21,680 nucleotides of DNA. Origin: JAKLIN01 sp964544395 (lineage in GTDB: Archaea; Nanobdellota; Nanobdellia; Pacearchaeales; GW2011-AR1). This document shows, in pieces, positions 14,322 through 21,680 of the stretch. The notes beneath the pieces were generated by a model, which was not told where the DNA came from, ran no database searches, and saw only the letters and a list, made by a program, of their open reading frames with translations. Each line of letters begins with the position of its first letter. Within the stretch, counting starts at the first letter, position 1. The stretch lies in contig CAZJAO010000008.1 of NCBI GenBank assembly GCA_964544395.1, forward strand, positions 1 to 21,680, in the 5' to 3' direction. The position numbers and the translations under genes were made by a program.

Positions 14322-14843
14322 ATGGATAAAAGGGGGCAGGTTTGGGTTGAGACTGTAATCTATACATTAATCGCATTAGTCATGATTGGACTTGTCCTTT
14401 CATTCGTACAGCCAAAAATTATGGAGCTTCAAGATAAGTCAACATTGCAGCAGTCCATATCGATGTTAAACAATATCGATAATGTCATGTCATCGCTTGC
14501 GCAAAATGGTCCCGGTAATTCCAGAAGAGTTGCGGTAAATCTCAAAGCAGGTTCATTGACAATTGATAGCATAAATGACCTAATAATTTTCAGCATGGAT
14601 AATAGTCATTACCAATTCAGTGAACCGGACAAGCAGGTAAATTTTGGCAACGTTGCTGTCCTTACACATTCAATAAATGACTTAAGCTCGGTTAACATGA
14701 CTCTCAATTATAGCATGAGTTATAACCTGACTTATCTCGGAGGAGATGTAATTAAGGTCATTTCACAGGCTTCAACACCTTACAACGTTCTAATCTCGAA
14801 TGATGGCGGAAATAAAACACAAATGGACTTCCAAATAGGATAA
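14322..14843 (+). CDS. Prepilin-like protein (class III signal, KRG/QVWVE)
   Basis: MDKRG followed by QVWVETVIYTLIALVMIGLVLSF has a cleavable Gly, a +1 Gln and a Glu at +5 of the mature chain, the position important for pilin polymerisation in bacterial type IV systems. The 173-aa protein has no Cys. After the helix comes a heptad-like stretch (MELQDKSTLQQSISMLNNIDNVMSSL) that extends the helix as in pilins, then a beta-rich Asn/Ser domain. It ends four bases before the ATPase start, so it is likely a core minor pilin co-expressed with the motor. Confidence 0.83.
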   Translation: MDKRGQVWVETVIYTLIALVMIGLVLSFVQPKIMELQDKSTLQQSISMLNNIDNVMSSLAQNGPGNSRRVAVNLKAGSLTIDSINDLIIFSMDNSHYQFSEPDKQVNFGNVAVLTHSINDLSSVNMTLNYSMSYNLTYLGGDVIKVISQASTPYNVLISNDGGNKTQMDFQIG

Positions 14844-14847
14844 ATAT

Positions 14848-16410
14848 ATGGCAACGCAACAAAAAACAGGTATTCAGAATTTTCCAAGAGTAGAAATAGA
14901 TTTTTCTCCGCAAATCCCCCACATGGTCAGAATTGAGGATAAATCAAAAATCGATATCAGGTATGCTCTAATTTCTCCTTTTGCTTTTGCACATATCTAT
15001 TGGGATGAGAAAAATTATGAAGTTCTTTATGATATTGAAGAGCCATTGCTGAACAGCATTGAAGAAGAATACAGGAGAAGAATTCTTGAAGCCATGAGGG
15101 AGATGATTAATTTTGATATAATCGTAGAAAAAGATTTGGAGGGCTTGCTGGATTATATTGATCAAAGATTCAAATTCCTTGCAATTGAACTTGGAATTGA
15201 CATGTCTTATGAAAGTTACAAGAAAATATACTATTATCTTTGCAGGGATTTTGTGGGCTTCAACGAGATTGAACCCATGTTAAGAGATTATTTTATTGAA
15301 GATATAGAAAACAATGGTGCAGATACTCCTGTTTATATCGTTCACAGAATGTATAGAAACCTTAAAACAAATATCATTTTCCACGACCTTGAAAGATTGG
15401 AAGGATTTGTAGAAAAGCTTGCACAAAGATCAGGGCAGTATATCTCTTATGCTAATCCTATTCTTGATGGAAGCTTACCAGATGGAAGCAGGGTTAACGC
15501 TACGTATACAAAAGATATTTCCAGCAAAGGCCCCACGTTCACAATCAGAAAATTCACTAAAGAACCTTGGACTCCTCCGCAATTAATTTCGTTCAATACC
15601 CTAAGTCCAGAAATGGTTGCATACTTGTGGATGCTAATTCAATACAAGATGAATATTCTTATCACCGGCGGAACATCATCTGGAAAAACTACTTTGCTTA
15701 ACGCTATAGCTTTCTTTATTCCTCCTGAAGCAAGAGTTGTAAGTATTGAGGATACGAGAGAATTGAATTTACCAAGAGAGAACTGGCTTCCAAGTGTTTC
15801 GAGAACTTCATCCGGAATTAGGGGGATTGGTGCTGTCAGCTTGTTTGATTTGCTTAGAAGTTCATTCAGACAGAATCCAGATTATGTTATAGTTGGAGAA
15901 GTTAGGGGAAGAGAAGCTTCTGTTCTATTCCAGGGTATGGCATCGGGGCATTCATCATTAAGTACTATTCACTCTGATTCTGTTGAAAGCGTTATCAGAA
16001 GACTGGAAACTCCCCCAATTGAACTGCCTCCAACTTTGCTTAACGTTCTTGACTGCGTTTGCATCATGACGCATGCTATTGTAAAAAAGGAAGAAACAAG
16101 ACGATTAAGAGAAATTGTTGAGATTATTGATGTTAGTCCAGAAGGAATAGCGCTCACAAATACACCTTTTGTCTGGAATCCGATAGACGATACTTTTTAT
16201 TCAAAAAGAAACAGCAAGGTATTCGAAAAAATTTCAACGAGATATGGAATTAATGTGCAAGAATTGAATGTTGAATTCAGAAGAAGAACTCAACTTCTTT
16301 ATGAGATATACCAAAGAAAAATATTTGATTTTAAGAAAGTAGAGCAAATAGTAAATCAGTATTACAAAAGACCTCTGGATGTTTTAGCTCAATTTAACAT
16401 AAGATTCTAA
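14848..16410 (+). CDS. Type II/IV secretion system hexameric ATPase of the pilus (GspE/PilB/ArlI-like)
   Basis: Cytoplasmic motor that drives pilin assembly by ATP hydrolysis. The 520-aa protein has an N-terminal domain (about 1-230) that contacts the platform and a C-terminal RecA-like domain. Visible motifs are Walker A GGTSSGKT (274-281), the acidic SIEDTRELNLPRENW block, the atypical Walker B with E351 in VIVGEVRGRE, and the His box ASGHSSLSTIHSDS (365-378). Archaeal features include the DGSRVNATYTKDISSKGPTFTIRKF segment before Walker A. No zinc tetracysteine motif is seen. It lies between the pilin genes and the platform genes. Archaellum ArlI is excluded as the specific call because no archaellum accessory genes are nearby. 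Confidence 0.94.
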   Translation: MATQQKTGIQNFPRVEIDFSPQIPHMVRIEDKSKIDIRYALISPFAFAHIYWDEKNYEVLYDIEEPLLNSIEEEYRRRILEAMREMINFDIIVEKDLEGLLDYIDQRFKFLAIELGIDMSYESYKKIYYYLCRDFVGFNEIEPMLRDYFIEDIENNGADTPVYIVHRMYRNLKTNIIFHDLERLEGFVEKLAQRSGQYISYANPILDGSLPDGSRVNATYTKDISSKGPTFTIRKFTKEPWTPPQLISFNTLSPEMVAYLWMLIQYKMNILITGGTSSGKTTLLNAIAFFIPPEARVVSIEDTRELNLPRENWLPSVSRTSSGIRGIGAVSLFDLLRSSFRQNPDYVIVGEVRGREASVLFQGMASGHSSLSTIHSDSVESVIRRLETPPIELPPTLLNVLDCVCIMTHAIVKKEETRRLREIVEIIDVSPEGIALTNTPFVWNPIDDTFYSKRNSKVFEKISTRYGINVQELNVEFRRRTQLLYEIYQRKIFDFKKVEQIVNQYYKRPLDVLAQFNIRF

Positions 16411-16415
16411 TACAA

Positions 16416-16428
16416 AATATTTAATAAT
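16416..16428 (+). promoter_or_regulatory. TATA box before the 65-aa gene and platform genes
   Basis: An AATATTTAATAAT element lies 21-33 nt before the ATG at 16449 in the 38-nt gap after the ATPase gene. Confidence 0.5.
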
Positions 16429-16448
16429 ATACTAAGCATTTTTCCGTT

Positions 16449-16646
16449 ATGCCAAAAGAGGTAGTAGGTGGTTCCCGAAAAAAGCTGGAAGAAGATGCTT
16501 CTTTACTGCGACATTTGATAAATTCCCTTGATGAAGCCGAGAAAAAACTAGAAGAGTTCTATGAAAGAGATGAACCAGATAATTTCAACAAAACAAAGAA
16601 ATTTATTCTTCATATAAATCAGAAGATTTCGGAGATTGCAAGATGA
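16449..16646 (+). CDS. Small charged helical protein in the pilus locus
   Basis: A 65-aa protein, very rich in Glu and Lys, predicted to be two helices (about 9-42 and 46-64) joined by a DEPDNF turn; heptad-like spacing suggests a coiled coil. No family recognised. It has its own TATA box and overlaps the first platform gene by four bases (ATGA), so it is translated together with it. The platform protein starts with a similar charged helical region, so this small protein may pair with it. That interaction is inference. Confidence 0.7.
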   Translation: MPKEVVGGSRKKLEEDASLLRHLINSLDEAEKKLEEFYERDEPDNFNKTKKFILHINQKISEIAR

Positions 16647-17965
16647 TTACACCAAAAAGCGATATTTTTCAAGAGCTTAAAAAGACAATTTCAAGAGAAA
16701 GAAAAATAATTGATGAGATTTCTTCTATCCTAAACTCCAATTCTAATGACAAAGAAAATACAGCAATTTTATCCCATGTAAAAGCATTAAAACTAAACCT
16801 GAAGCAGGAAAGCGACAAGTTACCGTCTCTGATAAATCCGCTTAACCTTGTCAGGACTTTGGACCTTGGAAGCAATGAAAAGAATGTTGAAGAGACAATA
16901 AAAAATGACCAACAAAAAAAACCACAGAAGAATTTTATTCAAAAATTTGAAGAGGATGTGAAGCTCACACGTGAATACAAAATCACTAAGACAGAGAAGA
17001 ATATTGTAAAGCGAATTGAGCAAAGCAAGAAAGAAATTGCCAAGAAGAAAGAAGGGAAAAAACCAAATATTTATGCCGGACTTGCGAGCAGAATCTTTTC
17101 AGATTTTGCCAGACCATTGGTTGACAGCAAAACTTTTTCAGGGGTAATTCGTGACTTGCTTAAGACTAATATGGGGTTAATCCCCTCTGCATATATCTCT
17201 ATTATTCTTTTTTCTGTTTTGATATCTGCTGGAGTAGCTTTGATTTTATTCTTATTTTTATTATTTTTCAATGTTAGCACAGTTGCTCCGTTCATAACTC
17301 CTGTTACAGATTTAATGTCGAGATTTTTGGGATTATTCTGGATTCTGTTTGTAATCCCAATAATTACCTTTGTATTTCTCTACGTTTATCCTTCGCTTGA
17401 AAAGAGAAATCTGGAGGGAGGTATAGATCAAGAACTTCCATTCGCTACAATAAACATGTCCGCAATTGCAGGTTCTAAAATAGAACCGACAAATATATTC
17501 AATATCATAATTTCTACAGCCGAATACCCTCATCTTAAAAATCAGTTTACAAAGGTCATGAACGAAATTGGAATTTACGGGCATGATCTGGTTACTGCCC
17601 TTAGAAATTCAGCAGATAATTGTCCAAGCAAAAAACTCTCTGATTTATACAACAGCTTGGCTACAAATATAACTTCTGGGGGAGATTTGGGGGAATTTTT
17701 CGAAAAACGTTCAGAAACCTTGCTTCTTGATTACAGACTTGAAAGAGAAAGATATACCCGAGCTTCAGAAACTTTTATTGATGTTTATATCAGCATCGTC
17801 ATCGCAGCTCCTATGATTTTGATGCTCCTTTTGATGATGATACAGGTCAGCGGATTAGGAGTATCTTTATCACCTACAACAATCTCACTAATAATGATAC
17901 TCGGAGTCGCAGGAATAAACTTTGTATTCCTAATGTTCCTAAGATTAAAACAACCCTCTAAATAA
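16643..17965 (+). CDS. Pilus platform protein 1 (type II secretion F / TadC / ArlJ-like) with helical N-terminal extension
   Basis: Polytopic membrane protein that links the ATPase with the growing pilus. Residues 1-150 are soluble, charged and probably coiled coil, unusually long for the family. Membrane segments are at about 180-213, 228-250, 374-398 and 410-433. Between them lies the cytoplasmic T2SSF four-helix domain, including GGIDQELPFATINMSAIAGS (the conserved ELP-A-x-x-x-S/A start in TadB/TadC) and the SGGDLGEFFEKRSE block with GG-dL-gxfl-e-R pattern. The next gene begins one base after its stop. It is the larger of two paralogous platform subunits. Confidence 0.9.
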   Translation: MITPKSDIFQELKKTISRERKIIDEISSILNSNSNDKENTAILSHVKALKLNLKQESDKLPSLINPLNLVRTLDLGSNEKNVEETIKNDQQKKPQKNFIQKFEEDVKLTREYKITKTEKNIVKRIEQSKKEIAKKKEGKKPNIYAGLASRIFSDFARPLVDSKTFSGVIRDLLKTNMGLIPSAYISIILFSVLISAGVALILFLFLLFFNVSTVAPFITPVTDLMSRFLGLFWILFVIPIITFVFLYVYPSLEKRNLEGGIDQELPFATINMSAIAGSKIEPTNIFNIIISTAEYPHLKNQFTKVMNEIGIYGHDLVTALRNSADNCPSKKLSDLYNSLATNITSGGDLGEFFEKRSETLLLDYRLERERYTRASETFIDVYISIVIAAPMILMLLLMMIQVSGLGVSLSPTTISLIMILGVAGINFVFLMFLRLKQPSK

Positions 17966-17966
17966 A

Positions 17967-18824
17967 ATGGAAATAAAAAAAGTTCATTGGTTTGGAATCG
18001 CATCCGGATTAGTGCTAATTATCATATCGCTCTTTTTCAGAACAACACAATTCTTCTTTTTCATATTTGGCGTCGGAATAATAGTAGGAATTTCGCCATT
18101 TGTCTTTTCAGTAATAAATGAAAACAGAGTAGAGACAGAGAAAGAAGAAATGTTCCTTGAATTTGCTAGGGACCTTGTTGAAAGTGTTAAGAGTGGAACG
18201 CCTATTAATAAGAGCATTATCAATTCGAAAGACAAACCTTACGGACCATTAAGTCCAAATATCAAAAAACTGGCAAATCAAATCTCCATTGGAATTCCTT
18301 TGAAGTATACTCTTCAAACATTTTCTGATGATGTTCATAACAGAACCATCTCCAGAGCATTAACCTTGATTGGACAGGCAGAAAAAGCAGGCGGAGATAT
18401 CGGAAGAATTCTTGAATCAGTTGCATCTGCGGTAAGCATGTCAGACAAGCTAAGCAAAGAAAGAAAATCATCAGCATCCACACTTGTTGTTCAAGGATAT
18501 GTCATCTTCTTTATTTTCATAATAATTATCCTTGTTATGCAATACAAAATTATTCCATTAATTTCCAGTTTCAACACAGGCGGATTGGGAACAGGGTTAG
18601 GAAGCGTTCTTGGCACTCCGACTGTGTCTAATAGCAGCGGAAACATAAACACTGCAGAGTTATCAAATTCATTTCTATACTTGATCCTGGTTCAGGGTTT
18701 CTTCAGTGGACTGACTATCGGAAAATTGTCTGAAGGTAATATACGTGCAGGTATAAAACATTCTTTTACGCTTGTAATATTTTCATTCCTCATAACTACA
18801 GGAGCAAACATACTTTTCGGATAA
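17967..18824 (+). CDS. Pilus platform protein 2 (type II secretion F / TadB-like)
   Basis: Second, shorter T2SSF-family protein, 285 aa. Two N-terminal membrane helices (about 8-24 and 29-50), a cytoplasmic domain with FARDLVESVKSGTPINKSI and the signature AGGDIGRILESVA (compare SGGDLGEFFEK in the first platform protein), then membrane helices at about 172-190, 234-252 and 260-284. Archaeal non-archaellum pili and Tad systems often have two such proteins in tandem, thought to form a heteromeric platform. It ends at a 30-nt gap with a new TATA box. Confidence 0.9.
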   Translation: MEIKKVHWFGIASGLVLIIISLFFRTTQFFFFIFGVGIIVGISPFVFSVINENRVETEKEEMFLEFARDLVESVKSGTPINKSIINSKDKPYGPLSPNIKKLANQISIGIPLKYTLQTFSDDVHNRTISRALTLIGQAEKAGGDIGRILESVASAVSMSDKLSKERKSSASTLVVQGYVIFFIFIIIILVMQYKIIPLISSFNTGGLGTGLGSVLGTPTVSNSSGNINTAELSNSFLYLILVQGFFSGLTIGKLSEGNIRAGIKHSFTLVIFSFLITTGANILFG

Positions 18825-18836
18825 TTTTATATATTT
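18824..18836 (+). promoter_or_regulatory. TATA box before the distal prepilin genes
   Basis: An ATTTTATATATTT element overlapping the stop of the second platform gene and ending 18 nt before the ATG at 18855. Confidence 0.5.
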
Positions 18837-18854
18837 GTCAGACTAAAACTTAGA

Positions 18855-19598
18855 ATGAATAAAAGAGGTTCTCACGTTGATGTTATAATCTCTTTTGTAA
18901 TTTTCATCAGTTTTATAATTTTTGCTTATGCCCTTCTGCAGCCAACGCTAACCACACAAGAAGGCAAAACTGCTCTTGCTAATTCACTTGATACTGCCCT
19001 TGTCAATAATTTAAGCGGAGGAAATTTCACAATAATCAGTTTTGCCGCAAGACAAAGCACATTAAAAGGATGCCTTCAGCTTTCATCTTTTCTAAATAAT
19101 GCAAACATAAACAAATCTACCCTAATTTTAAGAAATTCTACGGGCGCTATTTTTCCTGTTTACAATTCAAGCGGGGATTTGTATGTAGATGTTTCTTCTA
19201 ATCAGCAATCAAATTACTTTTTTGACATTTATTATTCATCTAATTTTAACGTGATCCCTTCAGGAACTCTTTCAGGATGCAATGTATTGCTGCAGGGAAG
19301 TTCACCAAATAACTATGTAATTGGTCAAATCAGCCCAACATCACAATATATTTTCGACTTCAATATCTTCAAATTGATTAATAGTTATAACAATAGTTAT
19401 ATTTCTCTGAGAAATTGGTTTAACCTGTCGGGAGCAGATAATTTTGGATTTAATTTTACCTATCAAAATCAGACAATTATAGGAACAACTAGCAAAATTC
19501 CCCCCTTCACAAATGCTTACGCTCAGAGCTATCCCGTATTATATGTAACCGGAAATAAAAGTATTCAATCTGGACTTTTAACTATAAGGGTTTGGTGA
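18855..19598 (+). CDS. Prepilin-like protein (class III signal), larger minor pilin
   Basis: MNKRG followed by SHVDVIISFVIFISFIIFAYALL is a class III signal with Ser at +1 and Asp at +4. At 247 aa it is the largest of the seven. The exported domain is rich in Asn, Ser, Tyr and Phe with many N-x-S/T sequons and two Cys (KGCLQ and SGCNV) that may pair. No recognised domain. Position after the platform genes suggests a minor or tip pilin. Its TGA overlaps the next start. Confidence 0.75.
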   Translation: MNKRGSHVDVIISFVIFISFIIFAYALLQPTLTTQEGKTALANSLDTALVNNLSGGNFTIISFAARQSTLKGCLQLSSFLNNANINKSTLILRNSTGAIFPVYNSSGDLYVDVSSNQQSNYFFDIYYSSNFNVIPSGTLSGCNVLLQGSSPNNYVIGQISPTSQYIFDFNIFKLINSYNNSYISLRNWFNLSGADNFGFNFTYQNQTIIGTTSKIPPFTNAYAQSYPVLYVTGNKSIQSGLLTIRVW

Positions 19599-20041
19599 TG
19601 ATGAAAAACAAAAGAGGGTGGATAAGAATAGTTGAAGCATTTCTTTCAGTTTTATTAATCACTGTTGTCCTTTTTTTAGTCGTTAACCAGCAAAATGTTC
19701 AACAAAATGACTCTTCGCCCAAGATTTACAATTATGAAATTTATATTCTAAGATTAATTGAATTAAATGATACTTTAAGAAATGAAATAATAAGCGTCAG
19801 CAATTCCGTTCTGCCTGCTACTTCGGATAATTCAACTACCTTTCCGTCTGATGTTGCAAACCAGATTAGCATTGCAACTCCTAGTGCTCTTGTATGCGCA
19901 GCCGAAATATGCTATACCAACAGCACATGCAATTTCTGGCAGATTATGAATAAAGATATCTATGCCCAAAGGATTTTTATAACCTCAACTCTCCAAAATT
20001 ACAATCCTAAACAGTTTAAACTTTTTTGCTGGCCTAAATAA
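19598..20041 (+). CDS. Prepilin-like protein (class III signal), small
   Basis: The best start is the ATG at 19598, which overlaps the TGA of the previous gene, or the next ATG at 19601; a TTG at 19592 would only add MV. The leader MMKNKRG is followed by WIRIVEAFLSVLLITVVLFLVV, with Glu at +6 of the mature chain. The rest (about 115 residues) has helical ELNDTLRNEII and four Cys (VCAAEICYT, STCNF, LFCWPK). Together with the 18855 gene it forms a two-gene unit. The gap to archease is three bases. Confidence 0.75.
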   Translation: MMKNKRGWIRIVEAFLSVLLITVVLFLVVNQQNVQQNDSSPKIYNYEIYILRLIELNDTLRNEIISVSNSVLPATSDNSTTFPSDVANQISIATPSALVCAAEICYTNSTCNFWQIMNKDIYAQRIFITSTLQNYNPKQFKLFCWPK

Positions 20042-20044
20042 TAA

Positions 20045-20461
20045 ATGAAATACAAATTTTTAGAACACACCGCTGACATGAAATTCGTTGTTCATGGAAA
20101 GGATCTTAAAGCTATTTTTGAGAATTCAGTTCTAGCCCTTTCTGAGTACATATCCCAAGGAGAAAAAGTTGAGAATGGGGTTACAAAAAGATTCAAAATA
20201 TTTGGAAGGGATTATGAAGAACTTCTTTACAATTTTATTGATGAAATTATCTATTTTCTCGATGCAGAAAATTTTGTCCCTTCAAATGCTAAGGTGAAAT
20301 TGGAGAAGAAAAATGATAAAGTTGAACTGAGAGCAATAGTTTTCGGAGACCATGCTAAGAATTACAAAAATCTTGAAAGCGCAAAGTCCGCCACTTATTC
20401 TGAAATGTACATAAAAAAGAAAATGGGCAAATGGGAGGCACAGGTTGTTGTTGACATATGA
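20045..20461 (+). CDS. Archease, RtcB cofactor protein
   Basis: Archease is a small calcium-binding protein that speeds guanylylation of the RNA ligase RtcB and widens its NTP use. The 138-aa length is typical. The hallmark start KFLEHTADMKFVVHG (with H8 and D11) is followed by LKAIFENSVLALSEYI, EELLYNFIDEIIYFLD and AKSATYSEMYI, with an acidic VVVDI C-terminus; the terminal Asp is a conserved metal-binding residue of the family. The stop overlaps the rtcB start (ATGA), confirming function. It starts only three bases after the upstream prepilin gene. Confidence 0.95.
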   Translation: MKYKFLEHTADMKFVVHGKDLKAIFENSVLALSEYISQGEKVENGVTKRFKIFGRDYEELLYNFIDEIIYFLDAENFVPSNAKVKLEKKNDKVELRAIVFGDHAKNYKNLESAKSATYSEMYIKKKMGKWEAQVVVDI

Positions 20462-21680
20462 TAGAATTAAAGAAAATATCAAAAAATGTTTATGAAATTC
20501 CAAAGCAAGGAAAAATGCTTGTTCCTTCTGTAATCCTTGCATCTGAAAAGCTGATTGAAAAGATAAAACAGGACAAAACTCTTGAACAGGCTAAGAATAT
20601 TTCAATGCTTCCGGGAATTGTTGAAAAATCAATTACAATGCCCGACGCACATCAGGGATATGGATTTCCGATTGGAGGTGTTGCAGCATTTGACTTGAAA
20701 AAAGGAATTATCTCTCCGGGCGGAGTCGGATATGATATCAATTGTGGAGTGCGGCTATTGAAAACAAATCTGACAAAAAAGGAATTCTTGGAAAAAAGAG
20801 AGAAAATTCTTGATGAATTATACAAAAATATTCCCTCTGGAGTTGGAGTTGGTGGGGAATTGAAAATCTCTGAAAAAGAAATGAATGAATTGCTTGAGCA
20901 GGGAGTTGAATGGACTTTGAAAAAAGGATTTGCAACAAAAGATGATATTGAGAAAATAGAGGATAAAGGCTGCATAAAAAATGCAGATGCAAAAAAAGTT
21001 TCACAAAAAGCAAAAGCAAGAGGAAAAAATCAACTTGGAACAATCGGCTCAGGAAATCATTTCCTTGAAGTCCAATATGTTGATGAAATATTTGACAAAA
21101 AAACTGCTGAAGTTTTCGGATTAAAAAAAGATGAAATAACAATTTTGATACATACAGGTAGCAGAGGACTTGGGCATCAGACTGCATCAGATTATATTCA
21201 TAAGATGGAAAAGGAATTTGGAATTGAGAATTTGCCTGACAGAGAACTTGTTTATGCACCTTTGGAATCTCAACTGGCACAGGATTATGTTCAGGCAATG
21301 AATGCCTCTGCAAATTTTGCTTTCGCCAACAGGCAGATTATTACTTATAATATAAGAAAATCTTTTGAGAAATTTTTTCCGAAATCAAAAATAAAACTTG
21401 TTTATGACGTGACTCATAATATTGCAAAATTTGAACCTTTCAAAATTAATGGAAAGAAGATTGAGTTATGCGTGCACAGAAAGGGGGCAACCAGAGCTTT
21501 TGGAAAAGGAAGAAAGGAAATTCCTGAAGAATACAGGAAAGTCGGACAGCCTGTTTTGATTCCAGGAAGCATGGGAACAGCCTCATATGTCTTGAAGGGA
21601 ACAAAGGAAGCAGAAGAATTCTCGTTTGCCTCAACTGCGCATGGGGCAGGAAGGCTAATGTCAAGGACAAGAGCCAAGGA
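20458..21680 (+). CDS. rtcB: RNA-splicing ligase RtcB, 3' end outside window
   Basis: RtcB joins RNA 2',3'-cyclic phosphate or 3'-phosphate ends to 5'-OH ends, using GTP and Mn2+, in tRNA splicing and RNA repair. The ATG at 20458 overlaps the archease stop. About 407 of roughly 480 codons are present. The expected active-site residues are visible: D93 and C96 in GYDINCGVR, H201 in GSGNHFLE, H232 in HTGSRGLGHQ, H320 in YDVTHNIAKFE, and the guanylylated nucleophile H395 in AHGAGR. PDAHQGYGFPIGGVAAFD (62-79) is also family-typical. No intein is inserted up to the window edge, unlike some Pyrococcus homologues. Confidence 0.97.
   Translation, partial: MIELKKISKNVYEIPKQGKMLVPSVILASEKLIEKIKQDKTLEQAKNISMLPGIVEKSITMPDAHQGYGFPIGGVAAFDLKKGIISPGGVGYDINCGVRLLKTNLTKKEFLEKREKILDELYKNIPSGVGVGGELKISEKEMNELLEQGVEWTLKKGFATKDDIEKIEDKGCIKNADAKKVSQKAKARGKNQLGTIGSGNHFLEVQYVDEIFDKKTAEVFGLKKDEITILIHTGSRGLGHQTASDYIHKMEKEFGIENLPDRELVYAPLESQLAQDYVQAMNASANFAFANRQIITYNIRKSFEKFFPKSKIKLVYDVTHNIAKFEPFKINGKKIELCVHRKGATRAFGKGRKEIPEEYRKVGQPVLIPGSMGTASYVLKGTKEAEEFSFASTAHGAGRLMSRTRAK

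Noticed and set aside
12202..18824. Archaellum (arl/fla) operon
   Set aside because: ATPase and platform resemble ArlI/ArlJ, but no ArlH, ArlF, ArlG or ArlCDE-like genes are present and there are two platform proteins, so a non-archaellum pilus fits better.
19592..20041. TTG at 19592 as start of the last prepilin gene
   Set aside because: ATGs at 19598 and 19601 give a normal MMKNKRG or MKNKRG leader, and 19598 overlaps the upstream stop as other pairs here do; the TTG adds nothing.
20652..21677. Several antisense open frames under rtcB
   Set aside because: They cover the conserved rtcB coding region and have composition expected of antisense reading (Phe, Leu, Ser rich); the sense frame carries all RtcB active-site residues.
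20458..21680. Intein within rtcB
   Set aside because: The motifs before and after the common insertion points run on without interruption up to the window edge.
1..21680. CRISPR array, insertion sequence or long direct repeat
   Set aside because: I saw no regularly spaced repeats, no transposase-like coding region and no terminal inverted repeats; tandem similarity is limited to diverged pilin genes.

Overview
The window looks like a fragment of an archaeal genome of reduced, AT-rich type, most probably a DPANN lineage related to Pacearchaeota/Woesearchaeota. Supporting genes are a diphthine synthase (DphB), the archaeal D-aminoacyl-tRNA deacylase (DtdA), a TrmB-type regulator, archease with RtcB, an archaeal-style SRP 7S RNA, and pilins with class III (PilD/EppA-type) signal peptides. 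Nearly every transcription unit has a TATA-like box about 22-30 nt before its start codon, which fits mostly leaderless archaeal transcription. The lineage assignment is inference from gene content and style, not from a marker tree.

Layout. 1-300: the 5' end of a probable RimK/LysX-type ATP-grasp gene on the minus strand, then tRNA-Ser(GCU). 290-1992: a translationally overlapped pair of secreted or membrane-anchored proteins of unknown function. 1996-3450 (minus): a stand-alone GGDEF (diguanylate cyclase-like) protein downstream of dtdA. 3519-4731: a small membrane protein, dphB, and a small convergent ORF. 4812-7631: ileS. 7710-8740: a TrmB-family regulator overlapped by a small membrane protein. 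8808-10797 (minus): a small membrane protein with a full Shine-Dalgarno, then argS. 10851-12164: tRNA-Leu(UAA), a YdcF/DUF218-like membrane protein, a frameshifted and truncated nuclease (SNase) remnant, and the SRP 7S RNA. 12202-20041: a type IV pilus-like locus with five prepilin-like genes, a secretion ATPase, a 65-aa helical protein, two TadB/TadC/ArlJ-type platform proteins and two more prepilin-like genes. 20045 to the end: archease and rtcB, closely packed behind the last prepilin gene.

How the genes fit together. The pilus locus has the core of an assembly machine: hexameric ATPase, split inner-membrane platform and several pilin subunits. No prepilin peptidase or archaellum-specific Arl genes are present, so it is a non-archaellum type IV pilus, resembling the EppA-dependent pili of methanogens. 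It seems to use at least five promoters, with gene overlaps inside each unit. The rest is mostly translation and tRNA biology (IleRS, ArgRS, DtdA, DphB, archease/RtcB, two tRNAs, SRP RNA).

The most unusual items are the intact GGDEF enzyme in an archaeal context, the SRP RNA that seems to lack both canonical GNRA/GNAR-type tetraloops, the SNase remnant wedged against the SRP RNA promoter, and the many-pilin locus that runs into archease-rtcB.
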